DNA of 64,000 nt from Bacillus haynesii. GTDB taxonomy: Bacteria; Bacillota; Bacilli; Bacillales; Bacillaceae. The notes below the pieces were generated by a model. It made no database searches. It was given only the letters and a program-made list of their open reading frames with translations, and was not told the DNA's origin. Below, piece after piece: positions 17,201 through 24,805 of the stretch. The position numbers were made by a program, and so were the translations under genes. The stretch's first letter is position 1. Every line of letters starts with the position of its first letter. The DNA is taken from NCBI RefSeq assembly GCF_001969855.1, contig NZ_MRBL01000004.1:1-64000 (forward strand), written 5' to 3'.

Positions 17201-18544
17201 GTTTCCTGCTTTAATGTTTGTATAATAATCAGCACCGTTGCGTCCTCCTGCTTTAAACGGCGCGCCCGCTGATAAAATCGGCAGGTTTTCGTACTCCGTG
17301 CCCTTCATGACATCTTCCGCATACCATTTTTGTGCGTCTGTGACAATCTGGATCGAAGGATCGTCTTTTACTTGTGCGAAAAAGCTGTTAATATCGGCTT
17401 CCGTTTGGCCAACCGGCGCGCGGACGTATTTAAGCGTTTTTTCGTGCGTGTCTTTAATCGCGGAAACGACGGTTTCGTGTCGCGACGTCACATTGCCGGC
17501 AATCGCTTCCGTTTTTGCGCTGGCATCTTTCACTGTCCATTTGCCGCCGTCCTGTTCAAGCTGCATATCGATGATTCCTAAATGGCTGCCCCAGTTTTTC
17601 GGCATAACGACAGGGATGCCGTTGATCGTTCCTTTTTGATTGTCGATCACGCCATTTCCGGGATAGTCGGTGCCGGGGAATAGACCGTGCTGGTGTCCGG
17701 AGATGATCGCATCTATTCCTTCCGTCTTGAGAGCCAGATCATATACGGCGTTTTCGGCTCCCGCCGCCTGTTTGCCATTTTCAATTCCGGAGTGGGCGAT
17801 CGCGATGATCACGTCGGCGCCTTCCTGTTTCATTTTCGGAATCGTTTCTTTTGCTGATTCGGTAATGTCCTGCACCGTGATTTTGCCGTCCAGGTGCTTT
17901 TTATCCCATGTTAAAATCTGCGGCGGAACGAAGCCGATGTAGCCGACTTTAAGCTGGTGCTTTTGGCCACTTTCATCCGTCAGCGTCCGGTCTTCAATAT
18001 GATATGGCGTATATTTGTTCTTTCCGTCCGGTGTTTTAATATTGGCATTGACGATGGGAAATTCGGCGCCTTTTATCGTGCCGTCAAGGAATTCAAGGCC
18101 GTAGTTGAATTCGTGGTTTCCGAGCGTGCCGGCGTCATAGTGCAGTTTGTTCATGACATCAATGATCGGGTGTGTTTTCGTTCCGGAGATCATCGATTCA
18201 CGTTCATGTTTGAAGATGTATTCCCCTAGAGGGTTCCCTTGAATTAAGTCGCCGTTGTCGACAAGAATCGTGTTTGGATTCCGGCTCCGGTACTTTTCGA
18301 TCAGCTGAGCCGTGCGGGCCAGTCCGAATTCAGCCGTTTCTTTGTCGGCATAGTAGTCATAATCCATGATATGGGCGTGGATATCTGTCGTGCCCAAAAT
18401 GCTGAGGTTGATCAGCGGGTGTTCATTTTGTTCTTCTGCATATGTCTGGGTGTTTGGAATGAGTAAACTGAATATCATCACTGAGGTTAGCAGAATACGG
18501 AGAATGTTTTTCCCTGAAAACCGTCTTTTCTGTATTCCCACCAT
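14207..18544 (-). CDS. yfkN: Wall-anchored trifunctional nucleotide phosphoesterase YfkN
   Basis: About 1445 residues, close to B. subtilis YfkN. A signal peptide (first ~36 residues, ending near TYA/EEQ) leads into two calcineurin-like phosphoesterase plus 5'-nucleotidase C-terminal modules. The first has GTTDIHAHI, DNGDLIQGN and GNHEFNYG; the second has HTNDTHAHLD, DAGDVFSGD, GNHEFDKG and NNFMGGGGDGYSVF. A Gly/Ser/Asp-rich linker precedes LPDTA, a hydrophobic helix and a basic tail, i.e. a sortase signal; in B. subtilis YhcS sorts this motif. The enzyme hydrolyses 2',3'-cyclic nucleotides and nucleotides outside the cell. ATG 18544 follows GAAAGGTGGAG. TGTAAA-type repeats upstream could be PhoP sites. 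Confidence 0.95.
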   Translation of the reverse strand: MVGIQKRRFSGKNILRILLTSVMIFSLLIPNTQTYAEEQNEHPLINLSILGTTDIHAHIMDYDYYADKETAEFGLARTAQLIEKYRSRNPNTILVDNGDLIQGNPLGEYIFKHERESMISGTKTHPIIDVMNKLHYDAGTLGNHEFNYGLEFLDGTIKGAEFPIVNANIKTPDGKNKYTPYHIEDRTLTDESGQKHQLKVGYIGFVPPQILTWDKKHLDGKITVQDITESAKETIPKMKQEGADVIIAIAHSGIENGKQAAGAENAVYDLALKTEGIDAIISGHQHGLFPGTDYPGNGVIDNQKGTINGIPVVMPKNWGSHLGIIDMQLEQDGGKWTVKDASAKTEAIAGNVTSRHETVVSAIKDTHEKTLKYVRAPVGQTEADINSFFAQVKDDPSIQIVTDAQKWYAEDVMKGTEYENLPILSAGAPFKAGGRNGADYYTNIKAGNLAIKNIGDLYLYDNTLYIVKLTGSEVKDWIEMSAGQFNQIDPSKSGEQALLNPDFRSYNFDVIDGVTYQIDVTQPAKYNASGGVKNPQANRVKQLSYNGKPVRDDQEFLVVTNNYRASGGGGFPHLTQDKVVYAAADENRQVLMNYIMEKKTVNPAADNNWSIAPIKGADVTFESSLLAKPFAEKAKDIDFVRESENSGYGVYKLNFDGSEPPVDDGNWTLTVMHTNDTHAHLDEAARRAAKVKEIRSEAENNVLLDAGDVFSGDLYFTKWNGLADLKLMNMMGYDAMTFGNHEFDKGPKVLADFLSGNYAAVDPLNRHQLEKPDFPIVSSNVDVSKEPQLRSFQKEPAVLTAGKKKESGIYPYILLDVNGEQVGVFGLTTEDTSYTSSPGPNIAFHDAYQSAEKTVKELKEKEKVNKIIALTHLGYNRDLELAKKVKGIDLIIGGHTHTLVDHLKVVESEEPTIVAQVKDYGQFLGRVDVVFDENGVVQTNQSRFNLIAIDDKVDEDPPAKEVLDGFKEDIDELKKKKVGYADVPLDGKREHVRSKETNLGNFIADGMLKKAKQAGGADIAITNGGGIRSGIAKGDITLGDVLTVMPFGNTLYAADLTGAQIKEALEHGVSQVEEGGGAFPHVAGLSFTFTLSKPKGERILDVNLVNDKGDAVPLDLDKTYRVATNNFMGGGGDGYSVFKEAKNGVDLGFTDYDIFTEQLALYDSVSPNIENRITEVFLPDRQADGTWTLAEKPFETYAKNANQVIAYFPDTEKEHIKLNMTKAQTGLVKERTGDPSITLKNDRIAMQLPAVNLASEKTKISIKIAKDIKQAVTKVYDFNIQQNGKAISTFKEPVGLFFQVDAPDKHLSVYYVDRKNNSFTKVTNGYTKDRTVAGYVDHFSEYTVMNDNDAGSPSLPPGSGDDDGPDGGSGGEPPASPGAGSGGDGSGGHDSGGSDDGNQPSDGSNGGFLPDTASSAYHWLMLGLLLLISGSGLYLYQRKRRKLQI

Positions 18545-18706
18545 TTCTCCACCTTTCAGATTAGAGTAACAATTTCTATTGTAAGAACTTTTTGTAAAGT
18601 TTTGTAGAACTTTCGTTGCGAATATTGTAAACACTCAGAAAATGATTCCAAAGTCTGTCTCTGTCTGCCGGGTGATTTAGGCACTTTGTCGTGGGGACGT
18701 GCGGAT

Positions 18707-18731
18707 GTTTTATTTAGTGTGGCAGGGGTAA
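18707..18731 (+). promoter_or_regulatory. Candidate sigma-B promoter of yfkM
   Basis: GTTTTA, 13 bases, GGGTAA closely fits the general-stress sigma-B pattern GTTTAA-N12-15-GGGTAT. It is 41 bases before the yfkM start. YfkM is a known sigma-B-dependent general stress protein in B. subtilis. Confidence 0.65.
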
Positions 18732-18772
18732 ATGGATTTATGTAGACAGAAGCTTCTGGGAGGGTGATCAAT

Positions 18773-19288
18773 ATGAGCAAAAAAATTGCAGTTGTTCTGA
18801 CAGATTACTTTGAGGATTCGGAGTATACCGAGCCTGCGAAAGCGTTCAATGACGCCGGACACCAGCTTACGGTTATTGAAAAAGAGAAAGGCAAAACGCT
18901 GAAAGGCAAGCAAGGCGAGGCGCAAGTGGAAACAGATGCGTCCATTGATGAAGTCAGCCCGGCTGATTTTGACGCATTGTTGATTCCGGGCGGATTTTCG
19001 CCGGATATTCTCAGAGCAGATCAGCGTTTCGTATCGTTTGCGAAATCCTTTATGGATGACAAAAAACCGGTATTTGCGATTTGCCACGGGCCGCAGCTTT
19101 TAATCACCGCCAAGGCTCTGGACGGACGCAGTGCAACAGGCTACACATCGATTCAAGTCGATTTGGAAAACGCCGGGGTTCAATTTAAAGACGAGGAAGT
19201 TGTCGTCTGCCAGAACCAGCTTGTCACAAGCCGGACGCCTGACGACATCCCTGCGTTTACACGCGAATCTTTGAAGCTGCTTGGCTGA
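18773..19288 (+). CDS. yfkM: General stress protein YfkM, PfpI/DJ-1 family
   Basis: 171 residues of the PfpI/DJ-1 class I glutamine amidotransferase-like fold. The nucleophile elbow cysteine sits in FAICHGPQLLI and the acidic partner region is LIPGGFSPDILR. Length and sequence match B. subtilis YfkM (general stress protein 18). The ATG at 18773 has GGGAGGG upstream; a GTG three codons earlier is possible. PfpI-type members have been described as proteases, chaperones or deglycases, and the exact activity is not fixed by these motifs. Monocistronic, with its own sigma-B-like promoter and terminator. Confidence 0.92.
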   Translation: MSKKIAVVLTDYFEDSEYTEPAKAFNDAGHQLTVIEKEKGKTLKGKQGEAQVETDASIDEVSPADFDALLIPGGFSPDILRADQRFVSFAKSFMDDKKPVFAICHGPQLLITAKALDGRSATGYTSIQVDLENAGVQFKDEEVVVCQNQLVTSRTPDDIPAFTRESLKLLG

Positions 19289-19290
19289 TG

Positions 19291-19324
19291 AAAAAAGACC
19301 GGAATAGATTTCCGGTCTTTTTTA
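19291..19324 (+). terminator. Bidirectional terminator between yfkM and yfkK
   Basis: AAAAAGACCGGAA pairs with TTCCGGTCTTTTT around a five-base loop. The genes converge, and A and T runs flank the stem. Confidence 0.9.
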
Positions 19325-19327
19325 TGT

Positions 19328-19543
19328 TTATTTTCGGAGGGCAGCCAGTTCCTCTGCGATTGCCTGCATTTCGCTCGGACTGAAAGATTTCTTCTTCATC
19401 ACCATTTGGTGCAGGTATTCAAGATCTTCAAGCTTTTCATTGCTGAAGTGTTCAGCTTTAATGACGCCGATGTTCAGCATGTTTAATTTTTGCGAAATCT
19501 CTTCGATCATTTTGTTCAGCTCGGCTGTTTTCTGCTCTGACAA
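19328..19543 (-). CDS. yfkK: UPF0435 family protein YfkK
   Basis: A 71-residue, mostly helical acidic protein ([20 protein letters not shown]..., ending [14 protein letters not shown]). It matches B. subtilis YfkK of the UPF0435 family in length and pattern. The start is TTG, with AAAGGATG upstream. Function is unknown. It lies downstream of the AgcS symporter gene on the same strand, 90 bases away. Confidence 0.88.
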   Translation of the reverse strand: MSEQKTAELNKMIEEISQKLNMLNIGVIKAEHFSNEKLEDLEYLHQMVMKKKSFSPSEMQAIAEELAALRK

Positions 19544-19633
19544 GAAGGCACATCCTTTCTCACTGATTTCGTAGTCTTTATTGTAACAGAATTAAGCGAG
19601 AAGAAAAGGACGGCTGTCAAAAAGCATTCCGGC

Positions 19634-20992
19634 TTAAACAGATACGCTGTTTTGCTTTTCCTCTTTTTCGGCTTTGATTTTGGCGAAGATCTGTTTGGAC
19701 TCATAGATGACAATGCCTGTCAAACCGAGCAGGCCCATCAGGTTCGGAATTGCCATCAGACCGTTCAGCATATCGGCAAGCGCCCAGACGAAGTCATTTT
19801 TAAAGACCGCTCCGAAAAAGACGGCGATTACAAAGATGACACGGTAGACGATCGCATATTTTTCATTCAGCAGGTAGGTAAAGCATTTTTCTCCGTAGTA
19901 CGACCAGCCCAAAATCGTTGAGTAGGCGAACAGCAGCAGTCCGATCGCGACGATTGTCGATCCCGCAGGACCAAGAAAATGTGCGAATGTCATCGATGTC
20001 AGCGCATCGTTTTTTTCTGTCAAATACATATTTCCCATGACAATCGATATCCCCGTAATCGAGCAGACAATCAATGTGTCGATGAAAACCTGGGTCATAG
20101 AGACAAGCGCCTGGCGGGCCGGCATATCGGTTTTTGCTGCGGCTGCGGCGATCGGCGCCGAGCCGAGGCCTGCTTCATTTGAAAATACGCCCCGCGCCAC
20201 GCCCCAGCGGATTACCGTTCCGATCGCGCCTCCTGCCACGGCCTGACCGGTAAACGCGTCAGAGAAAATTAAACCGACCGCGCCGGGGACAAGTTCAAAG
20301 TTTGTGACAAGAATGATCAATCCGGCGATGACATAAAATAAAGCCATGATCGGCACGAACAGCGAGGTGACTCTGCCGATGCTTTTAATTCCCCCGAGAA
20401 TGACAAGGGCGGTAAAAAACGTGACAATGATGCCGGTTACCCAGGCAGGCACGGAAAATGTGGAACTCATGACTCCGGATACAGAATTTGACTGAACCAT
20501 ATTGCCTATTCCGAAAGCGGCAAGCGCCCCGAATATGGCAAATAACACACCAAGCCACTTTTGCTTGAGGCCGTGTTCCAAATAATACATCGGACCGCCT
20601 GACATTTCGCCGTTTTTGTCTTTCACGCGGAATTTGACGGCAAGCACAGCTTCGGCATATTTCGTCGCCATTCCGAAGAAGGCGGCGAGCCACATCCAAA
20701 ATACGGCGCCCGGCCCGCCGGCAATGACAGCTGAGGCGACACCGACGATATTCCCTGTACCGACCGTAGCGGCAAGGGCAGTCATCAGTGCCTGAAAGTG
20801 GGAAATATCGCCTTCGGAGGATTTATCCTGATGTCTTGAAAAGGCAAGCTTTAACGAGTAAGGCAAAAGTCTGACCTGCAAAAAAGCCAGCCTGAAAGTC
20901 AAATAAATACCCGTTCCAACAATGAGGATCAAAAGCGGAGGTCCCCATAAAAAACCGTTCATTGTATCTACAATATGTGAAATAAAATCCAT
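19634..20992 (-). CDS. Sodium:alanine/glycine symporter, AgcS family
   Basis: 452 residues with about ten hydrophobic segments. Family signatures are the GIYLTFRLAFLQVRLLPYSLK start, ALAATVGTGNIVGVASAV in the first helix bundle and RGVFSNEAGLGSAPIAAAAAKT in the middle. AgcS carriers import alanine, glycine or glutamine with sodium. B. subtilis has several paralogues (AlsT, YrbD, GlnT), and which substrate applies here is unclear. The ATG follows a GGGGG at long spacing. The C-terminus is a short charged tail. Confidence 0.9.
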   Translation of the reverse strand: MDFISHIVDTMNGFLWGPPLLILIVGTGIYLTFRLAFLQVRLLPYSLKLAFSRHQDKSSEGDISHFQALMTALAATVGTGNIVGVASAVIAGGPGAVFWMWLAAFFGMATKYAEAVLAVKFRVKDKNGEMSGGPMYYLEHGLKQKWLGVLFAIFGALAAFGIGNMVQSNSVSGVMSSTFSVPAWVTGIIVTFFTALVILGGIKSIGRVTSLFVPIMALFYVIAGLIILVTNFELVPGAVGLIFSDAFTGQAVAGGAIGTVIRWGVARGVFSNEAGLGSAPIAAAAAKTDMPARQALVSMTQVFIDTLIVCSITGISIVMGNMYLTEKNDALTSMTFAHFLGPAGSTIVAIGLLLFAYSTILGWSYYGEKCFTYLLNEKYAIVYRVIFVIAVFFGAVFKNDFVWALADMLNGLMAIPNLMGLLGLTGIVIYESKQIFAKIKAEKEEKQNSVSV

Positions 20993-21126
20993 AGGCGAAA
21001 TATCCCCCTTTAATTTTGTGTCTAACTAGAATATTCTGAAAGTTTGTTAGATTTGTCAATAGCATTGTCATCTTTTCTTCCCAAAGTTGAAAAAAACAGA
21101 AAAATCTTTAGTATAAAAGCAAAAGT

Positions 21127-21153
21127 GTTTTTTCTTTCTGAAAAGTGGGGAAA
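21127..21153 (+). promoter_or_regulatory. Candidate sigma-B promoter of yfkJIH
   Basis: GTTTTT (21127–21132), 15 bases, GGGAAA (21148–21153) resembles the sigma-B pattern. It lies about 23 bases from the yfkJ start; the leader would be short but would include the GGAGG. Confidence 0.45.
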
Positions 21154-21175
21154 GAATAGAGGAGGCTCCTGATTG

Positions 21176-21646
21176 ATGATCAAAGTGTTATTTGTCTGCC
21201 TCGGCAATATTTGCCGATCTCCGATGGCAGAAGCCGTATTTAACGACATGCTCAAAAAAAGCGGACTGGAGGACCGGATCGAAGCCGATTCGGCTGGCAC
21301 AGGAAGCTGGCATGTCGGCAAACCGCCTCATGAAGGCACACGGTCGCTGCTGTCTGACAAAAAGATAAGCTGCGAAGGCCTTTACGCGAGGCAGATTACC
21401 GACAAAGACCCGGAAGCGTTCGATTATATCATCGCGATGGATGCCGAAAACGCAGGCCATGTGAGAAGCCTTGCCGGCTACGGGAGCAAAGCCGTCATCA
21501 GGAGGCTGCTCGACTATGTGGAGGACTGTGAGACGGCAGATGTTCCTGATCCATACTACACCGGGAACTTTGAAGAGGTGTACGAACTCGTCGCAAAAGG
21601 GTGCCGCGAATTGCTGAAGGACATTCGAAAAGAACACAATTTATAA
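21176..21646 (+). CDS. yfkJ: Low-molecular-weight protein tyrosine phosphatase YfkJ
   Basis: 156 residues. The active-site loop CLGNICRS (C-X5-R-S) is at residues 8–15 and the general-acid motif DPYY (VPDPYYTGNFEEV) is near residue 121. This is the complete LMW-PTP arrangement. It agrees with B. subtilis YfkJ, reported to act on phosphotyrosine and linked to ethanol stress survival. The ATG at 21176 is chosen by alignment with that protein; TTG at 21173 has better spacing to GGAGG and adds one residue. First gene of a tight three-gene operon. Confidence 0.94.
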   Translation: MIKVLFVCLGNICRSPMAEAVFNDMLKKSGLEDRIEADSAGTGSWHVGKPPHEGTRSLLSDKKISCEGLYARQITDKDPEAFDYIIAMDAENAGHVRSLAGYGSKAVIRRLLDYVEDCETADVPDPYYTGNFEEVYELVAKGCRELLKDIRKEHNL

Positions 21647-21668
21647 AAAACGAAGGGAGAGATTTTTT

Positions 21669-22019
21669 ATGAAAAACGACCGCGTTTTCATCAGAAATAT
21701 CCTCCTCGGCGCTTCGGTCGGGGCGGTTATGTCACTGCTGCACAAACCGACTAGGGAAGCGTGCGGTGCAAAGCTTACCGCGTGCAAAAACAAAGTCCGC
21801 CTTTACCGCGCAAATCCCGGCATGCTCACCGAATGCGTGAAAGAAAAAATGGACGAAGCCAAAAAGCTGACGGCTTCCATATCGGATGATTTGAACTTCT
21901 TAAATCAACAGGTAAAAGAGCTGAAGGAGACGACGCCAAAAGTGATCGGCCTGATCGAGGAAACGAGGGATCACTTCACAGCCAAATCCAAAGGGCGTAC
22001 GGAGCCGGAAAAAGAATGA
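21669..22019 (+). CDS. yfkI: YtxH-like stress-associated small protein YfkI
   Basis: A 116-residue protein. A short hydrophobic N-terminal segment (IRNILLGASVGAVMSLLH) is followed by a charged helical stretch (residues 40–105), the typical look of YtxH-domain general stress proteins anchored to the membrane. It starts 22 bases after yfkJ behind GGGAGAG, and its TGA overlaps the ATG of yfkH. The molecular role is unknown. Confidence 0.85.
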   Translation: MKNDRVFIRNILLGASVGAVMSLLHKPTREACGAKLTACKNKVRLYRANPGMLTECVKEKMDEAKKLTASISDDLNFLNQQVKELKETTPKVIGLIEETRDHFTAKSKGRTEPEKE

Positions 22020-22831
22020 GTTTTTTGAAAGAACTGGGCTGGCGTTTTTTCCTTCATGAAGGACCGAGCAAATCGGCGGAACTTGCCTACTTTTTTCTAT
22101 TGTCCCTGTTTCCGTTTATGATTTTCCTATTGACCTTAATCGGCTACCTGCCTGTCAAAACGGGCGATGTCATCGGACTGATCGAACAGTATGCCCCAGA
22201 AGACACGATGTCCGTCATTGAAGAGACGCTCAATACAGGAAACAGAGGCCTGCTTTCTTTCGGGATCATCGCGGCGCTCTGGTCTGCATCAAACGGATTG
22301 AACGCGATTGTCAGGGCCTTTAACCATGCTTATGAAGTCGAGGAAAATCGCTCTTTCATCATGGTACGGCTGACATCGCTTCTCCTGACCGCCGCGATGG
22401 TTTTCACAATATTGATCGCGCTTCTTCTGCCCGTATTCGGGAGGGCCATCGGCCATTTCATCGCCAATCTGGACGGTACGCCGGAGATGTTTCTGACGGC
22501 ATGGTCAGCGCTCCGCTGGGGAATCAGCCCGCTTGTGCTGCTGATCGTCTTTACGGCTTTATACTTTTTTGCCCCGAATAAACGGCTGTCATTTAAATTC
22601 GTGCTGCCGGGAGCTGTTGCAGCGACCGCCGGCTGGATCCTCGTCAGCGTCCTATTCTCATACTATGTCAGCGAATTTGCAAACTACAGCGCGACATACG
22701 GAAGCCTCGGCGGCATCATCGTCCTGATGATCTGGTTTTATTTAAGCGGAATGATGATTATTCTTGGAGGGGAAATCAATGCCCTTTTACATAAACGTAA
22801 AATCATTCCTGAAGAAAATCCGCGGAATTGA
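22016..22831 (+). CDS. yfkH: YihY/BrkB-family membrane protein YfkH
   Basis: 271 residues with about six transmembrane helices. The YihY signature is clear: an N-terminal amphipathic region with GPSKSAELAYFFLLSLFPFMIFL, ALWSASNGLNAIVRAFNHAYEVEENRSF in the middle, and FANYSATYGSLGGIIVLMIWFYLSGMMIILGGEINA near the end. Some members have been misnamed ribonuclease BN; the family is a membrane protein of uncertain function. Translationally coupled to yfkI by a four-base overlap. Confidence 0.92.
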   Translation: MSFLKELGWRFFLHEGPSKSAELAYFFLLSLFPFMIFLLTLIGYLPVKTGDVIGLIEQYAPEDTMSVIEETLNTGNRGLLSFGIIAALWSASNGLNAIVRAFNHAYEVEENRSFIMVRLTSLLLTAAMVFTILIALLLPVFGRAIGHFIANLDGTPEMFLTAWSALRWGISPLVLLIVFTALYFFAPNKRLSFKFVLPGAVAATAGWILVSVLFSYYVSEFANYSATYGSLGGIIVLMIWFYLSGMMIILGGEINALLHKRKIIPEENPRN

Positions 22832-22879
22832 GCAATCTATATATGAACGTTTCATGAGTTCAAAAGCGGAGGGATCATC

Positions 22880-22987
22880 ATGGCAAAACACACGAAAAAA
22901 GGCGGAAGCCATAATAAACAAAATTCAAAGCAAAGTCCGAAAAACAAAACGAGCGGAAGCGCCAACGGACAAAACGGATATCATTAA
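22880..22987 (+). CDS. Small basic hydrophilic protein (35 residues), possible minor spore protein
   Basis: ATG at 22880 follows GCGGAGGGATCATC, an excellent ribosome-binding site, and the frame runs 35 codons to TAA. The product is rich in Lys, Asn, Gln, Gly and Ser, with no hydrophobic segment (it begins MAKHTKKGGSHNKQNSKQSP). This composition resembles minor small acid-soluble spore proteins, but I cannot match it to a named family. It lies 48 bases after yfkH and before a strong terminator. A competing 77-codon frame (22764–22997) overlaps yfkH and lacks a good start. Confidence 0.6.
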   Translation: MAKHTKKGGSHNKQNSKQSPKNKTSGSANGQNGYH

Positions 22988-23007
22988 AACTGTCTGACGT
23001 TTTCGAA

Positions 23008-23045
23008 AAGGCCGGCTGCCTATTGTAAGCAGCCGGCCTTTTTTA
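23008..23045 (+). terminator. Bidirectional terminator between the yfkJIH operon and yfkF
   Basis: AAGGCCGGCTGC pairs with GCAGCCGGCCTT around a short loop, followed by T. It serves the convergent yfkF gene through the A run on the other side. Confidence 0.9.
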
Positions 23046-24221
23046 CATTGGCGCCGCCTCAGATTGTTCGAGAGCGCCTTTTTCCTTCGTTTTGCCAAAG
23101 AGCACCCCGATCCAGATCAACACCATCACGATTGTAATCAAATAAAACAGATTGCTGTTATGAAATGTCTGCATATACCAGCCGCCGGCAACCGGGCCGA
23201 AAATGCTTCCGAAGCTGAAAGTAATTCCGCACATCAAGTTTCCGGCCGGGAGAAGGCGTTTTGGAAGCAGGTCGGCCATAAAGCTGATGCCGAGTGAAAA
23301 AGTTGATCCCACAGCCATTCCGGCTATGAAAAAACATGCCGCAAGCAGGGGAACGGAATCGGAAAAGCCTGCCGCAAAGAAGCAGCCTGCCCCGACAGCC
23401 AATATGATAAGCAGTACATTTCGCCTTCCGTACTTGTCGCTCAACACGCCGAGCGGATACTGAAAGACGATGCTCCCGATCGCAAATGCCGGAAGAATGA
23501 TCGATACGCCTTCGACGGAAATGCCCGACCGGAGCGCATAGACAGGAAAATTGCCGTTCAGGGCGGTTTCCAAAAAGCCGTAGCCGAACGTCGGCAAAAA
23601 CGCGACCCACCCAAGAAGAAAGGCCTGAACGAAGCGCTTCAAGCTGTTATCGCCGCGGCTTTCAGAGCCGCTTTGCTCAGGAAAATCGTTTTGAAGGCAA
23701 AAAATAAACAGCCACGCCAGCAGGCTGAACGCACCTGAGACGATAAACGGCAATGACGGGGCGATGTTGACAAGCGGCGTTAAAAAAGGCCCGGCTGCAA
23801 ATCCTAAACCAAATGAAAGGCCGTACAAAGAGATATTGCGGCCGCGTTTTTTTTCAGACGATAGTGTGGTCACCCAAGTTTGCGTTGAAAAGTGCAGCAT
23901 ATGATCCCCGATACCGATCAAGAGCCGCAAAAAGAACCACACGATAAACGACTGAATAAAAACAAAGGCGAACAAACTCGCGCAGACCATTACCCCGCCG
24001 ATGACGATCAGCGGTTTAAAACCGAGCCTGCGAAGCGGCGCTTCCATGAACGGCGAAGCGATCAGAACGCCGATGTAGAGGCCTGTCGCATGAAGCCCGT
24101 TCAGTGCAGCCGAATGGCCTTCCTGTTCGAAAATAACAGAGATGACCGGAAGGAGCATCCCTTGCGAAAAACCTGATATACTGACAATCAAAACGAGAAT
24201 GAAAAAGTGAAATCTAGTCAT
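23043..24221 (-). CDS. yfkF: Major facilitator superfamily transporter YfkF
   Basis: About 392 residues with twelve hydrophobic segments. MFS landmarks are the loop-2/3 region and the LSDKYGRRNVLLI motif between helices 8 and 9. It resembles B. subtilis YfkF, a putative drug or sugar efflux carrier of unknown substrate. The ATG at 24221 is chosen because AAGGAG stands about ten bases upstream; the frame continues 14 codons further. Convergent with the yfkJIH operon across a shared terminator. Confidence 0.88.
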   Translation of the reverse strand: MTRFHFFILVLIVSISGFSQGMLLPVISVIFEQEGHSAALNGLHATGLYIGVLIASPFMEAPLRRLGFKPLIVIGGVMVCASLFAFVFIQSFIVWFFLRLLIGIGDHMLHFSTQTWVTTLSSEKKRGRNISLYGLSFGLGFAAGPFLTPLVNIAPSLPFIVSGAFSLLAWLFIFCLQNDFPEQSGSESRGDNSLKRFVQAFLLGWVAFLPTFGYGFLETALNGNFPVYALRSGISVEGVSIILPAFAIGSIVFQYPLGVLSDKYGRRNVLLIILAVGAGCFFAAGFSDSVPLLAACFFIAGMAVGSTFSLGISFMADLLPKRLLPAGNLMCGITFSFGSIFGPVAGGWYMQTFHNSNLFYLITIVMVLIWIGVLFGKTKEKGALEQSEAAPM

Positions 24222-24321
24222 CGGCCGATTCTCCTTATCCGTAATCCTTCTTTGATCGTACAACTTTCAGAAGTTTTTAGGCAAGGCGATTTTTCTTTTT
24301 CTGTCAGAAGAGGTGTGAATC

Positions 24322-24708
24322 ATGGAAATCGTGTGGAATCAGAACGGCTTTGAGGCTGATCTGGAATATGGAAAGCTTAAAATATCAGGCAATGAAGAAG
24401 CGGGATTCAGGCCTTATCAATTGCTGGCCGCCTCGATTGCGGCATGCAGTGGAACCGTTCTTCATAAAATAGTGGAAAAGAAAAGGATACAGCTGAAAGA
24501 TATGACCATCAAGACAAAAGAAGAACGCATTTCCGAAGAGGCGGGCCGCATCAAAAGCATCCATCTTCACTTCATATTGAAGGGAGAAAATCTTGATCCA
24601 GAACAAATCAAAAAGGCGCTCAAAATAGCGCTGAAAAACTGTGCCATGGTGAGGTCTGTTGAAAACAGCATCGGCATCATCGAAACATTTGAGATTCGAA
24701 ATGTTTAA
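24322..24708 (+). CDS. OsmC/Ohr-family protein
   Basis: 128 residues with the two conserved cysteines of the OsmC/Ohr peroxide-reductase fold: one in SIAACSGTVLHKI (about C41) and one in LKNCAMVRSVENSI (about C111). True Ohr proteins reduce organic hydroperoxides with this pair; the wider YhfA/OsmC group is less defined. The ATG is preceded by AGAGGTG. Divergent from yfkF with about 100 bases between starts; the next gene, chaA, follows 97 bases later. Confidence 0.85.
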   Translation: MEIVWNQNGFEADLEYGKLKISGNEEAGFRPYQLLAASIAACSGTVLHKIVEKKRIQLKDMTIKTKEERISEEAGRIKSIHLHFILKGENLDPEQIKKALKIALKNCAMVRSVENSIGIIETFEIRNV

Positions 24709-24805
24709 AAACCTGTGCCACTGCGGAATAGATCAGTATGCCGTATATAAACTGAAAAGTTCGCACAAAAATAACCTACACCAAAAAAGAAAAGAGGAAT
24801 GAAAA

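Noticed and set aside
22764-22997. 77-codon open frame overlapping the end of yfkH
   Set aside because: It overlaps yfkH out of frame and has no good ribosome-binding site, while the 35-codon frame at 22880 has a strong one.
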